The notes under the pieces: model-generated
Databases searched by the model: none
The model's input: only the letters and a program-made list of their open reading frames with translations
Told to the model about the DNA's origin: nothing
Position numbers and translations under genes: made by a program
Shown: in pieces, positions 49,302-60,466 of the stretch
Position numbering within the stretch: position 1 is the stretch's first letter
How the letters are laid out: each line of letters starts with the position of its first letter
DNA from: Ciborinia camelliae
Lineage: Eukaryota; Ascomycota; Leotiomycetes; Helotiales; Sclerotiniaceae
DNA: 64,000 nucleotides
Assembly (NCBI GenBank): GCA_025890175.1
Contig: JANPYM010000003.1
Span: 22,266-86,265 of the forward strand
Direction: 5' to 3'

Positions 49302-51450
49302 ATGGAGACCACTCAAATTTCCCTCTTGGGTTATTTTGTTCCACTGCGAACTCTTCTAGCCTTACAAACAATAATCATTCTTGTAATTCTTTCATCTCTC
49401 GGTTGTTTTTTGAAACGAATCTACTTCCACCCGCTGTCCAAGATTCCTGGCCCACGACTGGCAGCCGCCACCTTCTGGTACGAATTCTACTATAACGTCA
49501 TTCGAGATGGAACATACAGTAAAATAATTCCGCAATTACATACAACATACAGTCAGTTGATTCCGCGGGTGCCAGGCACCTATCCAGCTGACTTATTTTC
49601 TTTCAGATTCTTCCGTCATTCGAATTGCTCCCAATCATGTCCATGTCAATGATCCGGATTTCTACTCGAAGTGAGCATCTGTGAAGGTAGAGATTCCCAC
49701 ATATAAATGCTGAAACATAGTAGAATCTTTCATCAAAGGACGAATTATCTAAAGGATCCCGTCTTCTATAAGGCTGTAGGCATGCCTGAGTCCATCATTT
49801 CCGTAATCAACCCACACGACCATCGTATTCGACGACAAAAGATCAGCTCTCTATTCTCAACAAAGGCCGCGGACACGATGGCTCCACAAATACTCGCCAT
49901 CGCCGAGAAAGCGGCTCAACATATGACGGAGCACGGCGAAAAGCAAAAGCCTATTGATCTGCATCGACTCTTGCGCTCCTTTACTGTCAGTCACTTATTT
50001 ACTTCTATCAGACTACCACTTCCCCTTTCTTCTCTCTATAACAATATATGATGCTCATTTTTGGGTCACAGTCAGAAGTCCTATTTAAAATACTATTTGG
50101 CCAACCTTCAAACCTTCTCGATTCGCAGGAAGAAGAGCCAGAGCTATTGGAAAGCATCGATTCCTTCTTGAACCATATATGGCTGAGTGAGGCTCCTTCA
50201 ATCTCTTCTCCGTCTATTCATTTTGACCAAGCGTCTCCCTCTAACAACCCTTTCTAACCTCGATTCTCTCGTTGCAGTCAAGTCATTTCCAATTGTTTCA
50301 TGGCTAGCCTTGAATATGCCTCAATCACTAGCCGAAAAAGCAGTTCCTGGATTGAAGGGATTCAAAGATGTATAACTATTCCTTATTCTTTCACTCCAGC
50401 CCTTTTAATCAATGTTTATCCATCTTATGCTTCGTACTCACTACATGATCTTTCAGAATTGCGCGAAATGGGCGAAAATGTCAGTTGACCGTCAAAATTC
50501 TGGCAAAGACATCGAAAGTCCTTCATCTAATACCATATTCGATCTCATCCTTGCCCCTAGCTCCAGCTACGACCCCTCTCCTCGTACCATCCCTGAGCTG
50601 GTAGATGAGGCATTCCTGTTTGTGATAGCAGGCACGGATACTTCGGCAATCACGGTCGCAAATGCAATATACTATGTTCTCTCTTCTCCCTCTGTCCATC
50701 TTAAGCTACTCAACGAACTGGAACAAAACGGCATTAAATCACCGGAAAGCTTTGATTGTAAACTGCTACAAAGGCTGCCATATCTAGTGCGTCCTTCATA
50801 CATTTCCGAGCAAATATGCTTGGGCTGAAGAGTTGAAGGGGTTTTATTTACTGACATATTGATACAGACGGCGGTAATGAAGGAAACTATGAGGGTATTC
50901 ACTGTGGATCCAGGTGTTTTCCCCCGTGTTGTACCTGATGGAGGCGTAGAAGTCGGTGGATATTTCTTACCTGCTGGTGTATGTATCCATTCTGAACGAC
51001 AGCTTCCTCTCGTTTTAAAACCGAAAGTGTAACATTTCTCTAACACCCGCGAAACACGAGCAGACAATCATCTCGGAAACCATTTGTTCACTCCATCATA
51101 ACCCTTCCATATTCACCTCTCCCATGACATTCGACCCAGAAAGATGGCTCAATGACCATGATAAGGTATTAGATAAGTATTGGGTACCATTTAGCAAGGG
51201 CCCAAGAAATTGTCTTGGCATGAAGTGAGTTAATCCTTTCAGTCTCTGGAGCCTGAAGTTTGTCAGCTTGCTAAACAAAAATTGCAGTATTGCGAATGCA
51301 CAAATGTATATCATTCTTGCGCTGATCATTTCCCGCTTCGAAATGGAACTATATGAAACAGACGCCAGTACCATGGAGTGGGTAGATCATGGAAATGCGA
51401 TTACTCTGGGCTCTGTTAGAGTAATTGTGAAGCGTGATCGTTGGGCTTAA
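49302..51450 (+). CDS. Cytochrome P450 monooxygenase, membrane-anchored
   Basis: Nine exons: 49302..49551, 49607..49670, 49721..49985, 50072..50186, 50278..50369, 50457..50786, 50868..50978, 51064..51224 and 51288..51450, 516 residues. An N-terminal anchor (LLALQTIIILVILSSLGCFL) is followed by the hinge PLSKIPGPRLAAAT. The oxygen-binding I-helix is AGTDTSAI, the K-helix ExxR is KETMR, then FDPERW, and the haem loop is PFSKGPRNCLGMN, all intact. The layout (VIRIAPNHVHVNDPDFY, HRIRRQKISSLFS) is that of fungal secondary-metabolism P450s, such as the trichodiene-oxygenase-like group. It converges with the terpene-synthase-like gene 790 bp away, so an oxidative step on that enzyme's product is a reasonable guess. 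The substrate is unknown. Confidence 0.9.
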
Positions 51451-52240
51451 TAGGGAACTTATTAAGCATACAACCGCAATGGTATTACCAGGTAGTATGC
51501 AGTCACGAAGGAAGCTAGGGATAGGGAGTATCCTATTGTATTTGACTAAAGAGTAGACTTCCTAGCTGTAGAACCGCTGCCCTCATATGCAGCTCCCTCA
51601 TTCCCAATACATCCTAGTGCCGGAATCATGTGACGTGTCTTCTTAATAAAACTGCATTTCAATATAAGTACGAATCCATTCATTGCAATATAGATAATGA
51701 TGACCAAAGGCCATTCGGGGTAAATGTAGTCATTAGGGGGTAGTAACAGGGGTGGTTTTATCAAGTCACATGTACACTAGCTTAGCGCAGTATTAGCTTA
51801 GGAAGTGGCTTGTAAGGAAGCTTACTCTTAGTCTTCAATTGATGACATCCTTCTTCTCCGAAATTAATCCATTTTCTGGGGTCTTTCTTGTGATGTTTAA
51901 AGCAGTTTCACTCTAACGTTTTGTTGATTGCTTATTTCAAGAGTATGATGATTCATGTCATTTTATTAACTAACTACATAAGAGGAGCCCTTTCTAAACC
52001 CAGGAAGTTTCTTCATCAATCTATTCAATTTATCTCCATATATCATCCTTGTGAGTGAAGCACTACCACATTGGTCAATCATAGCATGAAGCATATTACG
52101 ATCAGACAACTTTGCTTTATCTCCAGCAACAGAAATCAATCATCGGGAGTTTTGATGCAGACATTCGAGAGTAAAAGCTTGCAACTCTCGAACTAACTTC
52201 TTCATTTTGAATATGGTATACTGAACGCCTAGAAATCATG
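51451..52240. other. Convergent intergenic region between P450 and terpene-synthase-like gene
   Basis: Shared 3' region; no gene or repeat seen. The small minus ORF at 51546..51764 has no support. Confidence 0.5.
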
Positions 52241-54213
52241 TCAATGGGGGCGGTCGTTGGCGATGTGGTCGGGTTGAGCCTCAATTAGGCTACCGATGCC
52301 AATCGCAAAGTAGAGTCCTGACCACCATTCTTCCATAACCAGAGCCGCAATTGCGCAGCCATATGCGTGGGAAAATCCATCGGCATGTCCAGACCGCATA
52401 ATATCAGCAAAATGTGCGCAATAGTGAAGGTCCATATAGTTCAAGAAGGTAGCGGCGTCTATTTCGCCGTTGCGAAGGAGAAGTGGGAGGATGATCTGGT
52501 AATCGACCACAGTTGATGGGAGTATTCCGGATTCAACAGCGTCACAGACTGTTGTGTGGAGCATGACGGAACCCTTGTATTCGGTGTGATCTATGAGGAC
52601 TTGATAGGAGTAGCTTCGACGAGGAACAAAAACCACATTAGCATCAGCCAACGTACTCGGCGTAAGATCTGGGGTATAACAATCGGCAAGATTAGCAATT
52701 TTGTAGAGGTCTGACTCCTGCAAAGCCGAGCAAGTATCAAAAGCCAGAGAGTAGTAGCGCCATACATCATGGCGATGGTTGCAGAGTTCCCATATACAGG
52801 CTCCCACGGTGGTCATGCAGCCTACGTGTCGCTCTTCGGAGGTGAAGCTAGCATTCAACATCCAGACGGTGCGCTCGTAGCATTTCACCAGGTCAGTCAT
52901 TGCCAATGATCCGCGGGTGAGGGCGAAAACGGATTGGCTACACTCTTGATAGCGCAAGTCAGGACCGAGATCAATCCAGTCGTTGACCAATCCGCAAAGC
53001 ATCAAGTCATCGCGCCCGGCAACGCCGGTGGCAAAAGATAGATAGTGCCCAAAGACGGCGGCGTCGAGAGCCTTGAAGTCACGCCAGGTATCACGGTCTT
53101 TGTGTACCCAGACAGTGAGTCCGTCCGACATCTGATGAGAAAAGCCTGCCTCATGTGTGCGCTTGAGGTCAAAAAAAGACATGGAGAAGAGCATGTGAGA
53201 TCTGCGAACCAGCAGCTCGTCCGGCAAGTCAGGCATATCCCATATGGCTGCCACTTCTTTCCCTAAAGGCGTCACAAATTGTTGAACATTGGCCTTGTCT
53301 ACATTGTATTCGAGATAGAAAGTGTAGCCCAAGGTGCAAATGTAGTCTTGACGCCAGTCATCGAGATCGTGCATAAGTAATGACATCCACCACGATGCCA
53401 AAAATACAGGATAAGCAGCGACACCGGCCAGCCCGAAGTCACTCATTACATCTGCGTAGACAGGGGAAAGACAAGGAACAACTTTGGATTTAGTGCTGCG
53501 ATTACCATTAGCTCCTGCTCGGGCCTTTTGAATCATGAGGTCAGAAGCATCGTCTTTGATGATAACCACTGGCTGAGTCCAAACTCTTCGACCGAGTTTG
53601 TTTTTTTCTGGCAGTGCACTGGGCTCGGCCTGTTGTTCGATAATCTCTTGCAGGAGATCTACTGCATTCGATGCCATCTCCACTAATTCAGTTGAATGAG
53701 CCCTAAAGGGCTCATTCCAAGCCGTTTCGTTAAGCACTCGGGTGAGCCCGAGTTTTGGTGTGAAGATTCCGGTCCGTTCGCCTCCATCCTGGTTACCAGA
53801 ACCATACAATTCCTTTTTGATCGTGGCAATGTGATTGGCTATTGGGGTGTTCTGGATGGCTTTACGAGTCCATAACACCTCTAGTGGTTTCTTTTGTGCA
53901 TGTTCCTTACAGGCAGAGTGAACTCGTACTGCCAACTCAGGAAGAGTCATTTTGTTATCCATCAATTGTCTATCAATCTCTATTTCTGCAGCAAATCTCA
54001 ATTAGAAAATACTACTTGAAACAAAAATTCTACACACAGGAGGTGAAGTATGTCGGATGGTGTGGTAAAATACGAGCCTCAGGAGTTTAGGAAAATAGGA
54101 GGTATTGCTTTGAAGTGCTGCATATGATTAACGAGTAACGTACCTGTACCTGATCCATTGACTGCCTGATGTATAGCTGATGTAACTGGCTGATTGTCTT
54201 GGAGCCCCGACAT
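52241..54213 (-). CDS. Hypothetical protein with class-I terpene-synthase-like acidic motifs
   Basis: Exons 54213..54144 and 53985..52241 (intron 158 bp, phase 1), 604 residues from MSGLQDNQPV. The frame upstream of 53985 has no ATG, and the exon-1 join restores one. The long second exon is an all-helical-looking sequence. At residues about 229-234 is HDLDDW, an Asp-rich site. At about 358-366 is NDWIDLGPD, with the spacing of the NSE/DTE metal motif (N-D-x-x-S/T/D-x-x-x-E/D), followed by QECSQSVFALTRGS and YERTVWMLNA. In class-I terpene synthases two such sites hold the Mg-diphosphate. Against the call: the order and context differ from canonical fungal sesquiterpene synthases and the protein is longer. 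It could be a noncanonical cyclase or an unrelated helical protein. The neighbouring P450 supports a biosynthetic role. Confidence 0.5.
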
Positions 54214-55824
54214 ACTCGAGGAAGAAGGGATTGTAGATAAAATAGTGGTTTGTCTCCGCACGTAATGCTACAATATTGACATACATACTCTAGTAGAGAG
54301 TTTGTACTTATAAGCATTTACAGATAGAAAGTTCCGATCATCAGTAATTTTGCAAACTCGAATTGATATGTCACTTTGTGCCCCTTTACAAGCATTACTG
54401 CACGATAATATCACACGTTGCATGTGTTAAATGGCATCAAACAAAATAGCGTACCCAGGTTACCCAAAGATAAGGAGGATGTGGGCATGGTGTAATGCCG
54501 AGTCGGGATTGCCGACCGGCGCGCTTCATTAAGGGTTTCGGTTATGTTTGGTCAGCCCTATACAATTAGTATCAGTATATCAGCTTTGCTTTTACCCTTC
54601 AATCAAGCCACATTCATTGCGAGCATGCTAAACGAAATGACAAAACTGAGAATTCCCCGAACTCAGCGATGTCAGAACTTCAAGTTAAATTACTTTTTAC
54701 CTGTGCTTAATGTATCTGTTTTCCTGATAGCGGACCATTGATGTCCTATTCGTTGAAGGCGAGACACCGAATTTCGCCGTCGTTATCGTTTCAGCGGGGT
54801 TGTTGCGAATTGCGGCTTACAATTAAGTGGCTTGAAGTTCAGCGGCTTGCATCTCAGATCTCGAGTTGATCATGACACGTTTGGTCCATTATCTACTCAT
54901 TGAAAATTGAAAATTCAAAGTCTCAGTTTGTCAGCCTCTCGGGAGCTGCGTTATACCGATCCCAAATATTTTACACCCCCAGAAATCCAAGATTAGAGCT
55001 TGAAGACATGTGTCAGTCTTTCTAGGGCAAATTTTCCATTCATTGGTTGATTCTAGGCAGTTCTCTTCCTAGAGCTAGTTTGGATGTCAAAAACCGTCGA
55101 ATGATATGTTCCTTCTTGCTAAATAATCCGCTGTTTTTGAGTCAATGTAGTATTTGGATATAGAAATATGAATTTGCATAATTTACCATAAAATGAATTT
55201 GCGGAATTTATGTTACAGTATGAAATAGTGGCCCGGGATTATCTGATGGAAAAGGGCGGATTTTTGATATTGAAACTAGCCCTTGACTTCGTCCGCAGTT
55301 TCCAGCTCATTTCCCTTGAAGTGATTGGCTATTGCCACTCATTGATGATTGAAATGTCTTCGTGATTAGGTCTCTATACCGTGTCCATTGCTAGGATAAT
55401 GAGGAATGAAAACACTTACTCCTTCCATCTCATTCCAATCCGCATAAACCACGAATTCCAACATTTGGAAAGCAAAATGATGCAGTACTCGGTGTCATAT
55501 TATGATATTATATACGGGTCTATGTTGATTAAGATGCTCGATTGGAGAAAATTGTGATTATAAGCGAGGAAATGAAGGGGTAATCCACCATCACACTTCC
55601 GCGAGCGGAGACTTTGCGGAATGTACTAAGTGGAGAGCGGTCCAGATGCCAAGCAAGGTGGGGTGGTGGGGTTCGGGAACCCCACCCTCCGAGTCCCTTC
55701 CAAAGGAAAAAATCTTCCCCCTCCCCCCCAAGAAAAAAGAAAACAAAAAATGAGATTATGCCCAACGCAAAAACTCTCCAAAAAAAGATTTATACCATGA
55801 GATTCAAGGAATTCTCTTATAGAA
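54214..55824. other. Intergenic, no gene seen
   Basis: About 1.6 kb. A purine/pyrimidine block at about 55665-55760 (CCCCACC.. then AAAAAAGAAAAC) contains A-runs that on the minus strand give T-runs near 55780, a likely Pol III terminator about 45 nt after the tRNA. Confidence 0.5.
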
Positions 55825-55910
55825 CTCTCTGACGGGGAGTCGAACCCCGGTCTCCCGCGCATTGCCGTATGAATGACAAGCGGAAATCATGACCGTTAGA
55901 CCATCAAAGA
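55825..55910 (-). tRNA. tRNA-Asp (GTC) with a 14-nt intron
   Basis: On the minus strand the acceptor arms TCTTTGA and TCAGAGA pair at all seven positions (one G-T), with discriminator G. The T arm CGGGG-TTCGACT-CCCCG is perfect. The anticodon stem TCCGC/GCGGG pairs fully around TTGTCA...C, giving anticodon GTC. The intron TTCATACGGCAATG lies one base 3' of the anticodon, the canonical position. The D arm is weaker. A T-run follows downstream. Confidence 0.9.
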
Positions 55911-56296
55911 TGTTGTGATATTTGGATGGTGAAGTCTGCAAACTTGGATTCATATTGTAAGTCAATTTGGTCACTGCGCAGAACTGGACAGCTGGACTGT
56001 AACCGAAAAGTTCTAGTAGCCATATCACCAGACATCTAAGTATTCGCAATGTGTCCGATCGCATTTTGTAATAGAAGATACCTAGTTCATGACTCAAACT
56101 AAATATTTCTGCTTGAGCCAGAAAGGTGGCAACGATTGTTCCATTGAAGGACTACGTATACCTACCTATGTACACTATACTATGGTAATCCGATTACAAC
56201 TGTTCGGATTGAAGTGCAACGCATAGTTCTGAATCTTACCAGCATTCTCCTTACCGGTTAAATTTGGAAACATCGACTCGCCCTTGTATCTCCCAC

Positions 56297-58144
56297 CTAT
56301 GTTCCTTTCAACTTTTTGAACTTAATTTCTGCAATTTCTTTAAGCCTTATGTCGGTGTTCAACTCTCTCAAGATGCAGAAACTTACCCGTTGGTATCGCC
56401 GTCCTTGTAAATGATTTAATACTAAACAGGCTCTTTGTGACTTTGCATCCGTCAGTGCCTCTAGAATTGGCGTACAATAGACTTTATCCACTATTTTCAA
56501 ATTATCATCTTCCATTCTGCAATCCGGAATGCAATTTCCACGATCCTGCCATCTTCAACAATACCAATCCACCATGGATTCACCTTGAAATACGTTTATT
56601 CGGCGAAAGGGAGAGCGATCACCGCGGAAATAAGTGTCACTGCGATCTTGATGTAGCCGTTTCACACCCTGCCAGTTGGATCAGATGTCTTTGACTGGCA
56701 GGTAACATTGTATATGCTACAAACAGACCGTTGGGCGCCATCAGGATACACTCGATGAAACAGATCTTCCCCTGGTGACCAGAAGTTGCATGTGGGTGCT
56801 ATATAGTGTTTCAAGAGATTCCCAAGACCAAGACGGGGCACGATACTGTGCAGTTCTGTGGCCTACTACAAACGACCACCGTTTGGAAGGCTCACTGTAG
56901 TTGTACCAACATAGGTCATGGATCAGTGAATGCCTCCAAAGACCTGCCAGATAGCAACCACCCGTCAACTGGGGGTAGACCTGTGCTAGTCTGAAAGAGC
57001 GGGTAGTTTGTCGTGTGCATTCATTAAGAGTTTGCAATTATAGTGGTAGACAATTTGATTCCACCACTAGAGAGCTTTACCTGGACTTTGAGAGCTTGGC
57101 CATGCTCCTCGAGCGAGCACTTCGCGCCAGTGGCAATTACTGAGACCAGTGATATACTCACACTCACAGGTGTGGGTTTTCTGACACCTCCAAGTGATAT
57201 CAAATTCACCGAAGTGCAATACCCTGGGAGGAGGCAAAAACTCTTGGAATGTCCATCCTCGTGTTTCGAGATCTGTCGGCTCAAGTTCATGCGATATATC
57301 GTTATCTTTGACGTAAAGAGTTGTAATATTGCCGCTGTCATCGTGGACTTGAACTGGGTGGCATTTTGGTTTCGGCCAACAGCAAAATTTCCCATTATCC
57401 ATATTGGTAGAAATGTTGGCAGATATTGTGAAATGTCAATTCTTATAAATGCTCGCCATCACCAAACTTTCTTTCGCAAAATCCTCTTCTGTCTCTATCA
57501 ATTGGGTGGCTATGAAGCCAGGGCAATATTGTAGAATCCGCAATGTGTCAATCCACGAGTAGTTGACCTTCAGGCGCCGACAAATGATAACCGCATCTTG
57601 GAATGTTTTGGGGAGACTGTCCCATGGGATGCCTTCCAGTATTGGGACGTGGTGATGTTGAATCCCAGTATGGTATCGGACAGGCAATCTTGAGGTCATA
57701 TCCATTCGATTAGATCACAAATATTGTTTATGTGTAGTTCTGAATCTACATCTTCCTGGGAAACGTTGATTGTCTTCCCCAGAAGTTGTAAAATATTCAT
57801 CTAAGGTATTCACTATAAAACGATCAGACCATCCAATATATCTGTGTTATTGATATTCGGGAATCTGATGAGTTACTAGCATTCTTGAGATCCCACTTGT
57901 CAGCCATGAAATAAAACATACCTCATAATTCTCCCGATCCAATAATGAAGTCACTGGTCTTCCCCAACGTCCATGAAGGAAATTGCCATATGACGTGCGC
58001 AAACCATTTGGTATGATATTCATCAACTCCCTCAGGTAATGCATTATAGAGAATCTCACATCCATCAAATCCATAAACCAAAGCATGGGACCAAGAAATC
58101 CTCCAGTGCAAAAATATTAGGAACAATTTGTATGTTCTGTTCAA
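56297..58144 (-). pseudogene. HET (heterokaryon incompatibility) domain gene, inactivated
   Basis: Family blocks appear in order on the minus strand but in broken frames: GCEILYNALPEGVDEYHTKW near 58.05 kb; SLPKTFQDAVIICRRLKVNY then SWIDTLRILQ near 57.55 kb; DLETRGWTFQEFLPPPRVLHF near 57.25 kb; GGCYLAGLWRHSLIHDLCWY and YRAPSWSWESLE near 56.85 kb; and LQGRRYQRVSFCIL near 56.4 kb. Disablements: TGA at 57436..57438 right after MASIYKN, TAG at 57067..57069, a frameshift near 56985-57005 in the DKLPALS block, and apparent loss of the usual LSYCWG segment. Both stops could come from CGA or CAG by a C-to-T change. HET proteins trigger non-self recognition death in fungi; this copy should not make a full product. 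Confidence 0.8.
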
Positions 58145-58467
58145 GATTTCGTGTGCTTTTCATTATCTTGTTTCCTAATTCGCGCCTTCGGGATACTTAG
58201 CATACTTTGTATGCCCTCGTTGATTTCTCTTATGATTTTTCTCGGAATTTTTAGCGCTCTGGGCTGCTGTGGGATGCACGGAGTGTTGACCGTGTTTACC
58301 ACTTCTGCCATTGGGTTTGGCCTTCACATGTTCATAGGTATATTTTGTTAAATGTTACGCGGGCAGAGACATGTTTGATTGAAGACGCTGCTCAGGTTTT
58401 GAGGCAGGTATATAGTTGCAAAGCTTTTAGAAATGGGAGAGAAAGAGAGTAATTTAGGAGTACTTAC

Positions 58468-58616
58468 TGTCTAGCAGCTCCAGCAACTGCGCCTGCGAAC
58501 GGAACTAGCTTCTGATGACCAGCCTCTTCACTCAGTAAGAGTATTAAGAAGAGCATATGCTCACGCCCATATAAATATGGTGATAACATTTCAACTGGCT
58601 GGCGCCCAAATTTCAT
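58468..58616 (-). pseudogene. Relic exon resembling the BTB-like family
   Basis: An ATG-initiated segment ends in a good donor (GTAAGTAC). It reads MLFLILLLSEEAGHQKLVPF then AGAVAGAARQ, close to the paralog 2 stretch GSQQVKFTAVAGALAAQA. The nucleotides GCTCCAGCAACTGCGCCTGC also resemble that gene. No continuing BTB exon was found between here and the HET relic, so I treat it as a fragment. It might instead be the first exon of an unrecognised gene. Confidence 0.35.
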
Positions 58617-58890
58617 GGGAGACGTATAAACAGCTCATCTTGTCTGAATTGCAGTTATAGATTTGAGCAGTAGAAACGACCAAACCCCGGATCCAAAACG
58701 CTTTCGGCGCAGTCACCTGATGTATCTTTGCGTAATGTATGTGATTCATACTGATCGTGAACACGCAAGTACCACCCAAGAACCCGCGCCCGCCCTCGCA
58801 TTGTTTATCTCGCACACTTCAAGCAAACACTGAGATTTCCTTCATTTCTCGACACCCATACCTAGGTAGATCTTAGAATAGCAATACAGC

Positions 58891-60232
58891 ATGCTTGGCA
58901 TCACAAATCTTCCATGCGAGATTGTCGCATCGATCTTTAGGACGTTTGACAATGTCCGCTTTCTTTTACCTTCCATCCTTACCTGTCGCCATTTCTATAA
59001 TTCTTATCAACAGAATCCAAATCTCAAGAAGGAAATTCTATCAAATCAAATGCCACCAGCCCTGCTCCGGTACAGCATTGCTACGAATATGTTACATAAT
59101 TCTTCAACGCCTCCTAAAATCGCATCGATTAAGGAACTGCTCGACAAACTTTATAACGAATCAGACAAACTCGAGTCAGATATCCAAAAAATGTCACTTG
59201 GTGATGTTCTTTTTTTGGGACATATGCACGACATCATTGATGATTTGGTGATGGATTTTTCCACCCATGCTTGGTCATTCGTATCGAAGGACAAGCTGAC
59301 CCTGTCGCCAACTGAATATTTTCGATTTTGCCGTGCCTTTTATAGAACCGAAATCTTCAACAATATCTTCGTCACCCAATAATTATATGCTATTAAGCAA
59401 GTTGGACAAAGCAAGAGCAAAGATTGAGATCCTCACCTATCCCATTCACTCAGATAGGATACAAAGAGCAAAGCGTCATCTCCTTTCTTGGCATCCGCCA
59501 TGGGAAAACGAACAGGTCGGCTGTATCCGAGAATTAATCCACGATAAGATTTTGAAAAGTTCGTTATAGAAAATCGACTTGTCACTGAGACCCTGTACTG
59601 ATTCTGGAGCTAGTTGTTCGCGACGTACTTGCTCATGCCGACGAGTGTAGAAATTACCCAATTAACTACGATCCTTGTATTGGCAACACGTTCCCGCTGG
59701 AAGACTGTGTAAGTCTATACACTAAGGTATGAATTGGTCAGCTTCAATCATAGCATAGATAGCTAACCAGGTCCACTAGTCCTCTCAAGGAATTGAATTT
59801 CTTCATAGGCTTATGAAGGCAAGCTCGTATAAAACTAAAGCTAAGATGTTGAACTTGAAGCTCGATTGGGAAAATCTCGGCGAAGAGCTTCATGAAGAGG
59901 CTGACAACGGCGCGGTAGACCACGACGAGAAACCCCTCCAAGATTTCGCAGAAGAAGAGCTGAATGCCCTGGTTCCACGCGTAGACCCCCAAGACACAGA
60001 TGAAGGCCCGAACAAAGCTTGGAGAATTGCGTCTTTTCATCTGCCCCGACGTTACTTTTTCATGTGGCCTGAGAATATTGAATTTCGCCGACGTGCCTAT
60101 GTGCTCTGGGATATGGATCGTCTGCAGAAATATAACTTGCTGTCGGAGAAGTTTGGAAATGCATTTGAAGTTTCTCGTGAGCACCCACTCTATGAGGATT
60201 ACAATGCGATGGAAAATTCTTGGGAAGAATGA
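58891..60232 (+). pseudogene. F-box family gene, probably broken
   Basis: Starts MLGITNLPCEIVASIFRTFD with TCRHFYNSYQQ, an N-terminal F-box. The body continues in three frames: 58891..~59352; ~59407..59569 (IQRAKRHLLSWHPPWENEQV); a segment near 59598-59709 (LILELVVRDVLAHADE); then 59780..60232 (SSQGIEFLHRLMKASSYKTK to the end NAMENSWEE). The first frame change can be a 54-bp intron (GTCACC...GCAAAG) and the last a 70-bp intron (GTAAGT...CACTAG). I find no splice that joins the middle frames across 59560-59600, where stops occur. A frameshift there is most likely, so it is annotated as a pseudogene with some doubt. Confidence 0.55.
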
Positions 60233-60466
60233 TCAATAAATGGCAGAAGGGGGCGGGTCAGAGGATCTGAATATTGGGCTGAGTATAATAGTGCGATTCG
60301 GTGCCAGTGCCACCTTAAAATTATCAAAGTAATATAATGGATTTTGAATGACCATTTAAGTTATCTTCTTTCTGCGCCAATATGTGATATTATTTAAACT
60401 CAAATCAAACAATAAACTTTGAAAACTTTAAAAGTTATTAAAATATTGATTATATTATTATTACGA

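Noticed and set aside
55529..55862. Several overlapping 72-78-codon ORFs around 55.6-55.8 kb
   Set aside because: They run through purine/pyrimidine tracts and the tRNA gene, on both strands, and are not coding.
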